Assembly: GCF_000702425.1 (NCBI RefSeq)
Contig: NZ_JNIE01000003.1
Span: 62,650-126,649, forward strand
Direction of reading: 5' to 3'
Source of the DNA: Thermocrinis jamiesonii
GTDB lineage: Bacteria; Aquificota; Aquificia; Aquificales; Aquificaceae
DNA: 64,000 nucleotides
The position numbers were made by a program, and so were the translations under genes. The notes below the pieces were generated by a model that saw nothing but the letters and a program-made list of their open reading frames with translations, was not told the DNA's origin and did no database searches. Shown here piece after piece: positions 54,332-62,126 of this stretch. Position 1 is the stretch's first letter. Every line of letters starts with the position of its first letter.

Positions 54332-55119
54332 AGGTTTATGTAGGATGTAGTGGTTTTTACTACAGAGACTGGGTGGGGGTCTTTTACCCACCCAACTTAA
54401 AAAGGCAGGAGTGGATAAGGTATTATGAGAAGTTCTTTAACGTATTGGAGCTTAACTCTTCCTTTTACAGATTTCCGGATAGAAGTAGTATAAAAAGTTT
54501 GCTGGAAAGGACAAGCAAGCTCAGGTTCTCTGTAAAGGCTCATCAAGTTTTTACCCACAGAAGGAACTTTTCTTCGGAAGACGTAAAAAAGTTCGTCTAT
54601 TCCATAGAGCCCATAATTCAGAAAGAAAGGCTTATAGCCATACTCTTTCAATTTCCGCACAACTTTGGTTATTCTACAGAAAGTCTTGAGCACCTGAAAA
54701 AGATTTCTAAGGGATTCTCTGGTGTGGATAAGGTGGTAGAGGTAAGAAACAAAAGCTTTAGGAGGGCTGACTTTTACCAGTTTTTGGAAGAAAATGGTTT
54801 TTCCTTAGTGAATAGCGATGCGCCGAAAGATAAGAGGTTTTTGGTGGGACCTTGGGTGGGAATTGGGGCAATAAACTACGTCAGACTTCACGGAAAAGAC
54901 CCAGAAAACCTCTATGACTATCTTTACTCTTTGGAAGAGCTGAGAAAGATTAAAAGTAAAATAAAAGAGTTGGGAGATAGGGAGACCTACATATTTTTTA
55001 ACAACACTGCAAAGGCTAAGGCAGTGCTAAACGCCCTTCAAACTAAGCTTTTGTTTGGAATTGATGTGGAAATTCCGGAAAGCTTACAAAGAGCCTTTGA
55101 AGAAAGGGAGTGGGAATGA
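54328..55119 (+). CDS. DUF72 family protein
   Basis: 263 residues, TIM-barrel-like. [17 protein letters not shown] and [10 protein letters not shown] at the N-terminus, [19 protein letters not shown] and YVRLHGK are the standard DUF72 motifs; biochemical role unknown (nuclease activity was suggested for relatives). TTG start overlapping the atpA stop as TTGA. Confidence 0.88.
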   Translation: MKVYVGCSGFYYRDWVGVFYPPNLKRQEWIRYYEKFFNVLELNSSFYRFPDRSSIKSLLERTSKLRFSVKAHQVFTHRRNFSSEDVKKFVYSIEPIIQKERLIAILFQFPHNFGYSTESLEHLKKISKGFSGVDKVVEVRNKSFRRADFYQFLEENGFSLVNSDAPKDKRFLVGPWVGIGAINYVRLHGKDPENLYDYLYSLEELRKIKSKIKELGDRETYIFFNNTAKAKAVLNALQTKLLFGIDVEIPESLQRAFEEREWE

Positions 55120-55850
55120 TGAACCGCACCCTACTTTATGGAGAGGGGCTTTTTGAAACGATGAAACTGCCCATATCGGAAAAAAGGCTTAGACTGCACT
55201 ACGAAAGGTTAAAAAGCTCTGCAGAGTTTTTTGGCATACCCTGTCCAAGCTACGAAGAGTTTAAAAAGGATTGCACGATAGAGGTAAAAGAGCAAACTTA
55301 CCTCAAGTTTTGCCTGATAGCCAAAGGGGAAAGCTATTATGGCGGAAAGGCTAACGATTATGGAAAGCTTATTTTGGTCAAAAGGTTCAAACCTTTAAAC
55401 GGGTCCGTCAAACTAAATATTTCTCCCTACAGAAGACACTCTGCGGACCCCACTTGCAGACACAAGACAACGAACTACCTTTTTAACGTGGTAGTAAAAA
55501 GGCAAGCTATGGAGGAAGGTTTTTACGATGGGATTATAGTAAATGAGCGGGATGAGGTATGTGAAACCTCTTCTGCTAACCTTTTGTTCCTTAAGGGAAA
55601 CACTCTTTACACACCAGCTAAGGAAAGTGGAATACTTGAAGGCACTACCTTGAGGATTTTGAAGGAATTTATGGATGTTAAGGAGGAACGCATAAAGGTT
55701 GAAAGGCTAAAAGATTTTGAGGGTGCTTTTATAGTTAATGCCTTGATAGACTGCTTACCGGTTGAGATTGAAGGATTTGGCTTAAGGATTCTGAAGGACG
55801 TGTCTTTGGAGATAAAAAAAGTTATTGAAAGGTTCGGAGTTGAGTTATAA
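55116..55850 (+). CDS. Class IV aminotransferase, probable aminodeoxychorismate lyase
   Basis: 244 residues from the ATG at 55116, overlapping the DUF72 stop as ATGA. PLP fold-type IV: LLYGEGLFETMKLP, the Schiff-base Lys in HKTTNYLFN, VCETSSANLLFL and ILEGTTLRILK. Short length and GLFET fit PabC (4-aminobenzoate for folate) or a D-amino-acid/branched-chain aminotransferase; PabC is favoured, not proven. Confidence 0.8.
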   Translation: MMNRTLLYGEGLFETMKLPISEKRLRLHYERLKSSAEFFGIPCPSYEEFKKDCTIEVKEQTYLKFCLIAKGESYYGGKANDYGKLILVKRFKPLNGSVKLNISPYRRHSADPTCRHKTTNYLFNVVVKRQAMEEGFYDGIIVNERDEVCETSSANLLFLKGNTLYTPAKESGILEGTTLRILKEFMDVKEERIKVERLKDFEGAFIVNALIDCLPVEIEGFGLRILKDVSLEIKKVIERFGVEL

Positions 55851-55851
55851 T
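55825..55851 (+). promoter_or_regulatory. Possible tRNA promoter
   Basis: TTGAAA, 15-nt spacer, TATAAT inside the end of the aminotransferase gene; a second candidate -10, TATAAA, is at 55852-55857. The tRNA begins at 55865. Confidence 0.4.
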
Positions 55852-55864
55852 TATAAATAGTAAA

Positions 55865-55936
55865 GGGTGCGTAGCTCAATGGCAGAGCGGGCGGCTCATA
55901 ACCGCCCGGTTGGGGGTTCGAGTCCTCCCGCACCCA
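55865..55936 (+). tRNA. tRNA with CAT anticodon (Met or lysidine Ile2)
   Basis: 72-nt cloverleaf: acceptor GGGTGCG/CGCACCC, D stem GCTC/GAGC, anticodon stem GGCGG/CCGCC around CTCATAA, five-base variable loop, T arm GGGGG-TTCGAGT-CCTCC (one G-T). No CCA encoded. The first pair is G-C and the anticodon stem lacks the three G-C pairs of initiators, so not tRNA-fMet. The anticodon arm GGCTCATAACC followed by CGGT is more like bacterial Ile2, read after lysidine modification, than typical elongator Met; undecided. Confidence 0.93.
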
Positions 55937-55938
55937 CT

Positions 55939-56415
55939 TTAGTTCAAAAACCTACCAAGCACATCTCCAAAGAACACAAAAACTCCAATCCTTATAGCAC
56001 GTGCCAAAATGCTGGCTACTATAAAAGCCAAAAAGGGCATGTTAAAAATACCTGCCAGCCAGCACACCAACTTGTAAGGCTCTCCCAAAAGGACTGCAAA
56101 AAATCCATACCTGTTAAAAAGCGCCTCTCCCTTTGTGTATAGCCTCTCTTTAAAAAGCCTTTTTACAAAGCTCTCTCCCAAAAGCTTGGCTAAAAAGAAT
56201 GCCACAATTGCACCTAAGATATTTCCCAAAAAGGCTACGAGACCTGCGGTATAGGGGTTTAGCTTAAAAAGTGGAGCGGTAGCTACAAAGGGATAAGGAG
56301 GCACCGGCTGGATTATGGACTCGGTAAAGGAAAGAACGAATAAAGCGGTATAGCCATGAGATAACACAAAGCTTTCTGCCCAAGCCTTAAGCTCTGGGAA
56401 AAACTTCTCTATCAA
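55939..56415 (-). CDS. YqaA/SNARE-associated family membrane protein
   Basis: 158 residues from a TTG at 56415, which overlaps the stop of the MBL gene and has GGAGGT six bases upstream; a longer reading from 56445 has no such site. Four or five hydrophobic segments; FTESIIQPVPPYPFVATAPLF and GNILGAIVAFFLAKLLGESF are typical of the YqaA branch of DedA-like proteins, now thought to be lipid transporters/scramblases. Confidence 0.82.
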   Translation of the reverse strand: MIEKFFPELKAWAESFVLSHGYTALFVLSFTESIIQPVPPYPFVATAPLFKLNPYTAGLVAFLGNILGAIVAFFLAKLLGESFVKRLFKERLYTKGEALFNRYGFFAVLLGEPYKLVCWLAGIFNMPFLAFIVASILARAIRIGVFVFFGDVLGRFLN

Positions 56416-57173
56416 AGCTCCACCTCCATCCCATCGTAAGCGCATATGGTTTCCACGCCTGTTTCTTTTGTAACTTCCACCGCTATGTCTTCTAAGCTGT
56501 AGTTCAAAAGCACTTCGTATCCAAAGTGGGTAAGTATGGCGTGCTTGGGCTTTAGATGGGAAAGGATTTTTTTAGCGTCCTGAACGGTAAGGTGTTCTAT
56601 GTATTTTTTCTTTTCGTAAAGGGTGGTGTTTATTATGATGAGGTCCAAGTTTTTGGGATAGACTTCAAGCATTCTGTCCTCATAAAGTGCGCAGGAAACG
56701 TATAAAATCCTCCTGTTGTATAAAATGGCGTAGGTTTCTGTGTGGTGATGTTTGTGTTTCATAACAGCCTTTATGCTCAAGCCTTTGTATTCGTATTCTT
56801 TCCCTTCTTCTAAAATAAATTCCTTTGCGATCCTCTCCCTTCTGATAAAAGGCAGAACTACTCTGTTTTCTCCTTCAAGGGCAGACAGGGGAGCAAAAAG
56901 GACTAAATCTCTTTTTTTCCCCCCATCGGTGGCAGATTCAATTACTGAGTTGATGTCCGAAGAGTGGTCCAAGTGTATGTGGGATAAAACTACACAGTCT
57001 AAGTTTCTTGGGTCAAATCCCATATCATGCAAATAAACAAAGGCTCCAGGACCAGGGTCTGTGTGGATCCAGAGGTCAGAAAGCCTCAGAAGAAAACCAC
57101 CAGACCGCCGGATGCGTCTGAAAACGCTTGCCCTCCCGCCCGCAGTGCCTACGAATATCAGTTTATCACTCAA
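56412..57173 (-). CDS. Metallo-beta-lactamase-fold hydrolase
   Basis: 253 residues. VVLSHIHLDHSSD is the HxHxDH zinc motif; MKHKHHHTETYA, then DLIIINTTLY and HAILTHFG supply further ligands. Style is RNase Z/PhnP-like, acting on a phosphodiester or lactone; substrate unknown. Overlaps the second ferredoxin gene by 8 bp and YqaA by 4 bp, so the four genes form one operon. Confidence 0.85.
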   Translation of the reverse strand: MSDKLIFVGTAGGRASVFRRIRRSGGFLLRLSDLWIHTDPGPGAFVYLHDMGFDPRNLDCVVLSHIHLDHSSDINSVIESATDGGKKRDLVLFAPLSALEGENRVVLPFIRRERIAKEFILEEGKEYEYKGLSIKAVMKHKHHHTETYAILYNRRILYVSCALYEDRMLEVYPKNLDLIIINTTLYEKKKYIEHLTVQDAKKILSHLKPKHAILTHFGYEVLLNYSLEDIAVEVTKETGVETICAYDGMEVEL

Positions 57174-57381
57174 GGATTATGGAACCGCTGGGGCAGTCCT
57201 GCGCTATTTGAAAGACTCTTTCTATGAGACTTTCAGTTATAACCTTTGCATATACTATGGGAATACCGTCTCCTCTGTCTGAGAATACCTCTGGCAATTC
57301 TTCGTAGCAAAGCCTGCAGGCGGTGCAGGTATCTATGTCAATCTTTATGCTTCCTCTGTAATTATGGACCCACTGGGGCAT
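57166..57381 (-). CDS. Single-cluster ferredoxin, copy 2
   Basis: 71 residues. DTCTACRLCYEELPEVF (C-x2-C-x2-C) and DCPSGSIIL give the four ligands of one [4Fe-4S] cluster. Its N-terminal extension MPQWVHNYRGS is read from the end of copy 1 in another frame (37-bp overlap) and is probably a by-product of tandem duplication. Electron carrier; partner unknown. Confidence 0.85.
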   Translation of the reverse strand: MPQWVHNYRGSIKIDIDTCTACRLCYEELPEVFSDRGDGIPIVYAKVITESLIERVFQIAQDCPSGSIILE

Positions 57382-57563
57382 TCGTCTGTGACCTCTTTTA
57401 CCTCTTGCTCAAGCTCTGGGGGAACTACCATCCAACCATCTGGACCAGGGGATACCACTTCTGCGATTCCATCCCCTCTGTTTTTGTATACCTCTGGCAC
57501 TCTATCGTAGCAAAGCTCACAGGATGTGCAGGTGTCTGGGTCTACTTTAGTCTTCAAAGCCAT
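57345..57563 (-). CDS. Single-cluster ferredoxin, copy 1
   Basis: 72 residues. DTCTSCELCYDRVPEVYKNRGDG and DECPSGSIITEE supply the [4Fe-4S] ligands. Close paralogue of the gene after it: the GDG turn and the CPSGSII end are shared. The copies differ mostly between (PGPDGWMVVPPELEQE here), which may tune redox partner choice. Confidence 0.88.
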   Translation of the reverse strand: MALKTKVDPDTCTSCELCYDRVPEVYKNRGDGIAEVVSPGPDGWMVVPPELEQEVKEVTDECPSGSIITEEA

Positions 57564-57631
57564 ACTCTAACCTCCTAAAAGTTTTGAATTGCATAAATTA
57601 TATCATATTTAGAAAATAAATATGTCTTTAA

Positions 57632-58513
57632 TCATATAACTCCCAGTGTTTCTGCCACTGTTTTACCTATAAACGCTGGGTTTTCTATAACATATACACC
57701 AGCATCTTTTAATGCAGACATCTTTGCCTGAGCTGTTCCCTTTCCTCCGGTGATTATTGCTCCTGCGTGTCCCATCCTTCTGCCCGGAGGTGCGGTTATA
57801 CCCGCTATGTATGCAAAGACAGGTTTTTTGACGTTTTCCTTTATGTATTCTGCCGCTTCCTCTTCTGCAGTTCCTCCGATCTCTCCAATCATAAGTATGG
57901 CTTGAGTTTCTGGGTCCTGATTGAACATAGCTATAACGTCTTTGTGGGATAGTCCATGCACTGGGTCTCCTCCTATGCCTACTGCGGTGGATTGTCCAAG
58001 TCCGTAGCGCGTAAGCTGATAGGACGCTTCATAAGTTAGGGTGCCACTTCTGGAAACAATCCCAATGTTTCCTCTCTTGAAAATATGCCCTGGCATTATA
58101 CCTACTTTTGCCTCTCCGGGGGTGATAACTCCAGGACAGTTGGGACCTATGAGCTTTGCGTTGGGATAGTTTCTGATCATGTAGTGTTTTACCTTCAGCA
58201 TATCCCTTACTGGGATACCTTCTGTGATGCAGACTATAAGCTCTATGCCCGCATCTAAGGCTTCCACTATGGCATCCGCCGCAAAGGCAGGTGGGACGAA
58301 TATAAGAGAGCAGTTAGCTCCTGTTTCTTTAACCGCTTCTTCTACAGTATTGAAAACTGGTATATCCTCTACAGTTTGCCCACCCTTTCCGGGAGTAACT
58401 CCAGCAACAACCTGCGTGCCATAGGCTTTACACTGCAAAGCATGAAAGGACCCTTCCTTTCCAGTAATACCCTGAACCACAACCTTGGTATCCTTCCCCA
58501 CAAGTATTGCCAT
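57632..58513 (-). CDS. sucD: Succinyl-CoA synthetase alpha subunit
   Basis: 293 residues. N-terminal CoA-binding Rossmann domain ([14 protein letters not shown]), [21 protein letters not shown], and the phospho-His loop [11 protein letters not shown]. Length matches SucD rather than the longer citryl-CoA synthetase subunit of Hydrogenobacter. Makes succinyl-CoA in the reductive TCA cycle if present (inference). The beta subunit gene is not in this window. Confidence 0.93.
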   Translation of the reverse strand: MAILVGKDTKVVVQGITGKEGSFHALQCKAYGTQVVAGVTPGKGGQTVEDIPVFNTVEEAVKETGANCSLIFVPPAFAADAIVEALDAGIELIVCITEGIPVRDMLKVKHYMIRNYPNAKLIGPNCPGVITPGEAKVGIMPGHIFKRGNIGIVSRSGTLTYEASYQLTRYGLGQSTAVGIGGDPVHGLSHKDVIAMFNQDPETQAILMIGEIGGTAEEEAAEYIKENVKKPVFAYIAGITAPPGRRMGHAGAIITGGKGTAQAKMSALKDAGVYVIENPAFIGKTVAETLGVI

Positions 58514-58560
58514 ACCAACCCCCCATAAAAGAGTGTAAAAGATTATAGCACAAGTAATCC

Positions 58561-58809
58561 TTATTCTTGCTTATGTGAAACTTCTAAGAATTTGTAGAGC
58601 AAAAACTTAATTTCCTTAAACCCTTCTTCCATTCTCCTCTCTACGGAGTCTATTCTTCTGTTGATGTCTTCAAACCTTCTGTTTATGTACTCAAACCTTT
58701 TACTTATGTCCTCAAATCTTTTGTTGATGAGGGAGACTGCTAAGGTGATAACTGCAGTTATGATGGAAGAAGTTCCCACGATGATTGTCAGAACTTGTTC
58801 CCAGCCCAT
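58561..58809 (-). CDS. Array B, copy 4: TM plus coiled-coil protein, three heptads
   Basis: 82 residues, last gene of array B and the most diverged. Same membrane segment ([27 protein letters not shown]), then [20 protein letters not shown], i.e. three 7-residue units, then [31 protein letters not shown]. Its tail codons have lost the AAGGAGGA found in copies 1-3, fitting a gene with nothing behind it. Function unknown. 47 bp upstream of sucD on the same strand. Confidence 0.75.
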   Translation of the reverse strand: MGWEQVLTIIVGTSSIITAVITLAVSLINKRFEDISKRFEYINRRFEDINRRIDSVERRMEEGFKEIKFLLYKFLEVSHKQE

Positions 58810-59121
58810 TTATTCCTCCTTGTGTGGAACTTCCAAGACCTTATAAAGCAAAAACTTTATTTCTTTCAGCTCCGTTTCCATACGCCTTTCCAAAGAGTCT
58901 ATCCTCCTGTTTATGTCTTCAAACCTCCTGTTCATGTCTTCAAATCTCCTGTTCATGTCTTCAAACCTTTTGCTAATATCTTCAAATCTTTTGTTTATGT
59001 CCTCAAACCTTCTGTTTATGTCCTCAAATCTTTTGTTAATGAGGGAAACCGTCAAGGTAATAACTGCAGTTATGATGGAAGAGGTTCCCACGATGATTGT
59101 CAAAACCTGCTCCCAACCCAT
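58810..59121 (-). CDS. Array B, copy 3: TM plus coiled-coil protein, six heptads
   Basis: 103 residues, the longest copy. After the membrane segment come six consecutive RFED(I/M)(N/S)(K/R)-type heptads, then [31 protein letters not shown]. It directly abuts its neighbours (TAA then ATG, no spacer), and its ribosome site AAGGAGGA lies in the last codons of copy 2. The coil is 35 residues longer than in copy 1, five heptads exactly. Confidence 0.78.
   Translation of the reverse strand: MGWEQVLTIIVGTSSIITAVITLTVSLINKRFEDINRRFEDINKRFEDISKRFEDMNRRFEDMNRRFEDINRRIDSLERRMETELKEIKFLLYKVLEVPHKEE
58900..59037 (-). repeat. 21-bp tandem repeat in copy 3 of array B
   Basis: Six-fold 21-bp unit, on the plus strand like AAACCTCCTGTTCATGTCTT-C, with exact boundaries at 58921, 58942, 58963, 58984 and 59005. 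Each unit encodes one coiled-coil heptad. Imperfect between units (mostly third-base and I/M, N/S, K/R changes). Confidence 0.85.
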
Positions 59122-59349
59122 TTATTCCTCCTTGTGTGGGACTTCCAAGACCTTATAAAGCAAAAACTTTATCTCTTTCAGTTCGGACTCCATGCGCCTC
59201 TCCAAAGAGTCTATCCTCCTGTTCATGTCCTCAAATCTTTTGTTCATGTCTTCAAACCTTTTGTTGATGAGGGAGACTGCCAACGTAATTATTGCAGCTA
59301 CGATGGAAGAAGTTCCCACGATGATTGTCAAAACCTGTTCCCAACCCAT
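59122..59349 (-). CDS. Array B, copy 2: TM plus coiled-coil protein, two heptads
   Basis: 75 residues: membrane segment to residue 28, two KRFEDMN-type heptads, then [31 protein letters not shown]. Abuts copies 1 and 3 with no spacer. Apart from heptad number it is almost identical to copy 1. Confidence 0.78.
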   Translation of the reverse strand: MGWEQVLTIIVGTSSIVAAIITLAVSLINKRFEDMNKRFEDMNRRIDSLERRMESELKEIKFLLYKVLEVPHKEE

Positions 59350-59556
59350 TTACTCCTCCTTGTGCGGAACTTCCAAGACCTTATAAAGCAAAAACTTTAT
59401 CTCTTTCAGTTCGGACTCCATACGCCTTTCCAAAGAGTCTATCCTTCTGTTTATGTCCTCAAACCTTTTGTTGATGAGGGAAACCGCTAAGGTGATAACT
59501 GCAGCTACGATGGAAGAAGTTCCCACGACGATTGTCAAAACCTGTTCCCAATTCAT
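59350..59556 (-). CDS. Array B, copy 1: TM plus coiled-coil protein, one heptad
   Basis: 68 residues, first and shortest copy: MNWEQVLTIVVGTSSIVAAVIT membrane segment, one KRFEDIN heptad, [31 protein letters not shown]. No Shine-Dalgarno of the usual spacing precedes its ATG, unlike the later copies. The porin terminator lies 45 bp upstream, so it needs its own promoter or read-through. Confidence 0.75.
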   Translation of the reverse strand: MNWEQVLTIVVGTSSIVAAVITLAVSLINKRFEDINRRIDSLERRMESELKEIKFLLYKVLEVPHKEE

Positions 59557-59600
59557 AGAATACTATTTTATGCCTCTTGAGAAATTTAGAGTTTCAAAAT

Positions 59601-59624
59601 AAAAAAACCCCGCACAAGGCGGGG
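59601..59624 (-). terminator. Intrinsic terminator of the porin gene
   Basis: On the minus strand CCCCGC, five-base loop, GCGGGG, then seven T. Perfect 6-bp GC stem, 25 bp after the porin stop codon. Confidence 0.92.
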
Positions 59625-59648
59625 CTGGAGTAAAGGAGCTTTTAAGAG

Positions 59649-60833
59649 TTAGAATTGAACTTGGAATTGAAGAGTCACGTCGGTGAAGTTTTTGCCACCA
59701 CCAGAAACGTTTGCTTTTGCAGCACTGTTGAGATTCACGCTATCAACACCAAGAGACACCTTTGCCGCTTGTCCTTTGATGTAGTAATGAGCCCACACGC
59801 CTACCCTTGTATTTTTGGGGTCAGTGCCAGATGCTTTTCTCTTGTTTTGCTCAAACTTTACAGCGAGGGCTGGTTTTCCAAAACCTACCACTTGGTCGTA
59901 AAGCAGTTGTCCTTGGGCATAGATGTGTGAAAGGTCTAAATCTGATGTACCATTCGCATCTTTAACACTTATATATCCCACTTGCAAGTTGGGCACTATA
60001 TCTCCAAACTTTTGCTCGTATAGTGCATCTACTGTCCACATCTTTGTGTCTCTTCCATTCCTACCCACTACCCTATAACCTGCACCAATTGACAACACAT
60101 TTTGCTTTCCAAGGTAGGTATCGCTTACGGTGTATCCAGTTTCAGGCTTAAAGCCAAGCATGGTGGGAGTAAATTGAAGCCTTAAAGTGTATGCCAGGCT
60201 GTCGTCTGTAGAGCTACCTATGGTGGCACCATCGGTTACAGCTAAGTAATACTTGAGCATTCCTTCTGCTACGTTACCCCAAACGACCACACCAGCGTCT
60301 CTGGGGCTGACATCAATATTTGTCTGCACATTTAGAGGATTAACACCAGGACCAAGCCCTTGACCTGCATACGAAGTAGGAACCAACAGAGCATATGTGC
60401 TGGTTAGCGATGCTCTGGAGAATGGCACCCTTTGCAATCCTGCTTGAACTCTAAGCTCGTCTGCAAACTTCAAGCCTATAAAGGCGTCCCTTACCCTAAC
60501 ACCAAAGGGTTCTGAAGTTCTTTCTGTACACTTTGGTTCACCATCTTCAATCTCATCACAATATTTGTCCTTTATCGCTCTTGTTCCTTCCAAGTTCATA
60601 CCGAAATACACCAGCTTATTCACTTGCCCACTGGCGGTAATGTTGAATAGTTGCACTTTGAAGTTAGCCCTGCTTTTTTCGTTTGTTTTCCTCTTCCCCT
60701 CATAGGTTCCACGGATCATGGTGGAGAAGCCGATGTTGGCAAAGGTTTGTTCATCTACCTTTACCCTCCAGGCGTGGGCTGGCAATGTGGCAACCCCCAT
60801 AAGTGCTGCCATAGCTAATAGGCTTTTCCTCAT
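59649..60833 (-). CDS. Outer-membrane porin
   Basis: 394 residues from the ATG at 60833 (AAAGGAGGG upstream). Signal peptide MRKSLLAMAALMGVATLPAHA, then alternating beta strands through to a C-terminal VTLQFQVQF ending in Phe, the outer-membrane assembly signal. Gly/Tyr-rich loops and one Cys pair (CDEIEDGEPKC) in an early loop. Similar in style to the phosphate-selective porin O/P or major porins of Aquificae; selectivity unknown. Strong promoter and terminator suggest high expression. Confidence 0.85.
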   Translation of the reverse strand: MRKSLLAMAALMGVATLPAHAWRVKVDEQTFANIGFSTMIRGTYEGKRKTNEKSRANFKVQLFNITASGQVNKLVYFGMNLEGTRAIKDKYCDEIEDGEPKCTERTSEPFGVRVRDAFIGLKFADELRVQAGLQRVPFSRASLTSTYALLVPTSYAGQGLGPGVNPLNVQTNIDVSPRDAGVVVWGNVAEGMLKYYLAVTDGATIGSSTDDSLAYTLRLQFTPTMLGFKPETGYTVSDTYLGKQNVLSIGAGYRVVGRNGRDTKMWTVDALYEQKFGDIVPNLQVGYISVKDANGTSDLDLSHIYAQGQLLYDQVVGFGKPALAVKFEQNKRKASGTDPKNTRVGVWAHYYIKGQAAKVSLGVDSVNLNSAAKANVSGGGKNFTDVTLQFQVQF

Positions 60834-60868
60834 GTTTCTACCCTCCTTTAAAGTTTTTGATGGTTTTA

Positions 60869-60897
60869 ATAATAGCATTTTAAGAAAAGTTTGTCAA
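60869..60897 (-). promoter_or_regulatory. Strong promoter of the porin gene
   Basis: On the minus strand TTGACA, 17-nt spacer, TATTAT, about 36 bp before the ATG. Confidence 0.8.
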
Positions 60898-60972
60898 GCG
60901 TTTTTTTTATTTGCAGGATTGCAGTTGGCTTTTTTAAGCTCTTTGTTTTTCCACACTTTTCGCCTTTGGATT

Positions 60973-60990
60973 TTTTGCAAGTTTGCAAAA
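60973..60990. repeat. Inverted repeat between the porin and GT4 genes
   Basis: TTTTGCAA-GT-TTGCAAAA, a perfect 8-bp inverted repeat. It is AT-rich and has no minus-strand U-tract, so it looks more like a protein site about 75 bp upstream of the porin -35 than a terminator. Confidence 0.45.
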
Positions 60991-60994
60991 GTTT

Positions 60995-62095
60995 TTAATC
61001 GGAAAGGGAGTTGATCAGATCAACCCACTTTTTGATGTTAGTCTCTATTGAGTAGTTCTTTGCGGTGTTTATTGCGTTTTCAGAAAGTCTTGAGTATTCT
61101 TCTTTGCTGATGTTTATCATTTTTTCAAGCTTTTGGGCTATTTCTTCTTTGTTGTCAACCTGGGCGCTAAAGCCGTTGAAGCCGTCTATCAGATATTCCC
61201 CAATGCCTCCTGCCAAGGTAGAAAGAACTACTTTACCACAGGCCATAGCCTGCAAAAGACTGCCCGCAATGCCTTCGGACCTTGAGGTAAGCACAAAGTA
61301 GTCCCCCGCTTGTAAGATTTTCTCTACATCTTCTCTGTAGCCGAGCGCTATGGTGTGGTTTTCAAGGTTGAAACTTTTTATAAGCTTTCGTGCCTGTTCT
61401 GAGTCTGTATCCTTTCCCACAAGTAATAATTTCAAGTTTTTGTGCTTTTTGACCACCCAAGAAAATACTTCCAAGAGCGTATCCTGACCCTTCCGCCAAG
61501 GTTGCCAATTGGCAACATTCACAAAAACCTTATGTTCTTTTCCCAAGCCAAGCCTTTTTCTGTATTCTTCCCTTAGCTCCTCCGAAGGTTTGAACCTTGA
61601 AAGGTCAATACCCGACTCTATAACCACTATCTTCTCCGGAAAAAAGCCAATGTTTATAAGATGCTCCGCCACCTTTTTGGAAACTACAACTATCTTATCC
61701 GCAAACCTATATTTAAGATGCTTTGAGAAAAAGGAAGGAGTAAAGCCAGACCTTCTTAGGGCTATTATCTTAGGTTTTTTCTTCAAAAACGGCAGTATGC
61801 CAATCACGTAATTTAAAGACCAAGAGGAGTTGGCTATCAAAACATCGTAGTTTCCCTCTTTGACAATTTGGTATAGTCTTAAGTAATTTTTTATGTTAAA
61901 CCTTCTTTTACTGCCGTTATCCACCTCGTAGAACTTTAGTTCCACCTTTCCTTTTAGCCTTTCTATCATCTCTCTGTGCCCAAAGGCTAAGGCAAGATGC
62001 ACTTCAAAGTGTTTGCTAAGGTGTAAAGCGTTTAGGTAGGTCTGTTCCTTAGTTCCGCACCATCCTAAGCCGTCTATAACTTCCAACACCTTCAC
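60995..62095 (-). CDS. GT4-family glycosyltransferase
   Basis: 366 residues, GT-B fold. N-terminal LEVIDGLGWCGTKEQTYLNAL, VANWQPWRKGQDTLLEVF, and the nucleotide-sugar motif TSRSEGIAGSLLQAMACGKVVLST. GTG start. Likely acts in lipopolysaccharide core or capsule synthesis; acceptor unknown. Divergent from the EpmA gene by 31 bp. Confidence 0.85.
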   Translation of the reverse strand: MKVLEVIDGLGWCGTKEQTYLNALHLSKHFEVHLALAFGHREMIERLKGKVELKFYEVDNGSKRRFNIKNYLRLYQIVKEGNYDVLIANSSWSLNYVIGILPFLKKKPKIIALRRSGFTPSFFSKHLKYRFADKIVVVSKKVAEHLINIGFFPEKIVVIESGIDLSRFKPSEELREEYRKRLGLGKEHKVFVNVANWQPWRKGQDTLLEVFSWVVKKHKNLKLLLVGKDTDSEQARKLIKSFNLENHTIALGYREDVEKILQAGDYFVLTSRSEGIAGSLLQAMACGKVVLSTLAGGIGEYLIDGFNGFSAQVDNKEEIAQKLEKMINISKEEYSRLSENAINTAKNYSIETNIKKWVDLINSLSD

Positions 62096-62109
62096 CGCAC
62101 TCTAAGTAA

Positions 62110-62115
62110 TATAAT
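62110..62115 (+). promoter_or_regulatory. -10 element of the epmA gene, near-leaderless
   Basis: TATAAT, 11 bp before the ATG at 62127; leader of about five nucleotides, no Shine-Dalgarno. Confidence 0.45.
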
Positions 62116-62126
62116 ATTTCACGCTT

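Noticed and set aside
55607-56142. Short frames on both strands over the tRNA (one reading NPQPGGYEPPALPLSY on the minus strand)
   Set aside because: Well-known false protein produced by translating tRNA genes. The cloverleaf explains the sequence.
58900-59037. Regular short repeats resembling a CRISPR array
   Set aside because: The 21-bp units follow each other without spacers, vary at third codon positions, and encode coiled-coil heptads. No cas genes are present.
58795-59490. Long plus-strand frame of 231 codons across array B
   Set aside because: It is the antisense of the repeated genes. The 21-bp period keeps all frames open, and its product is a Val/Phe/Tyr repeat with no start signal.
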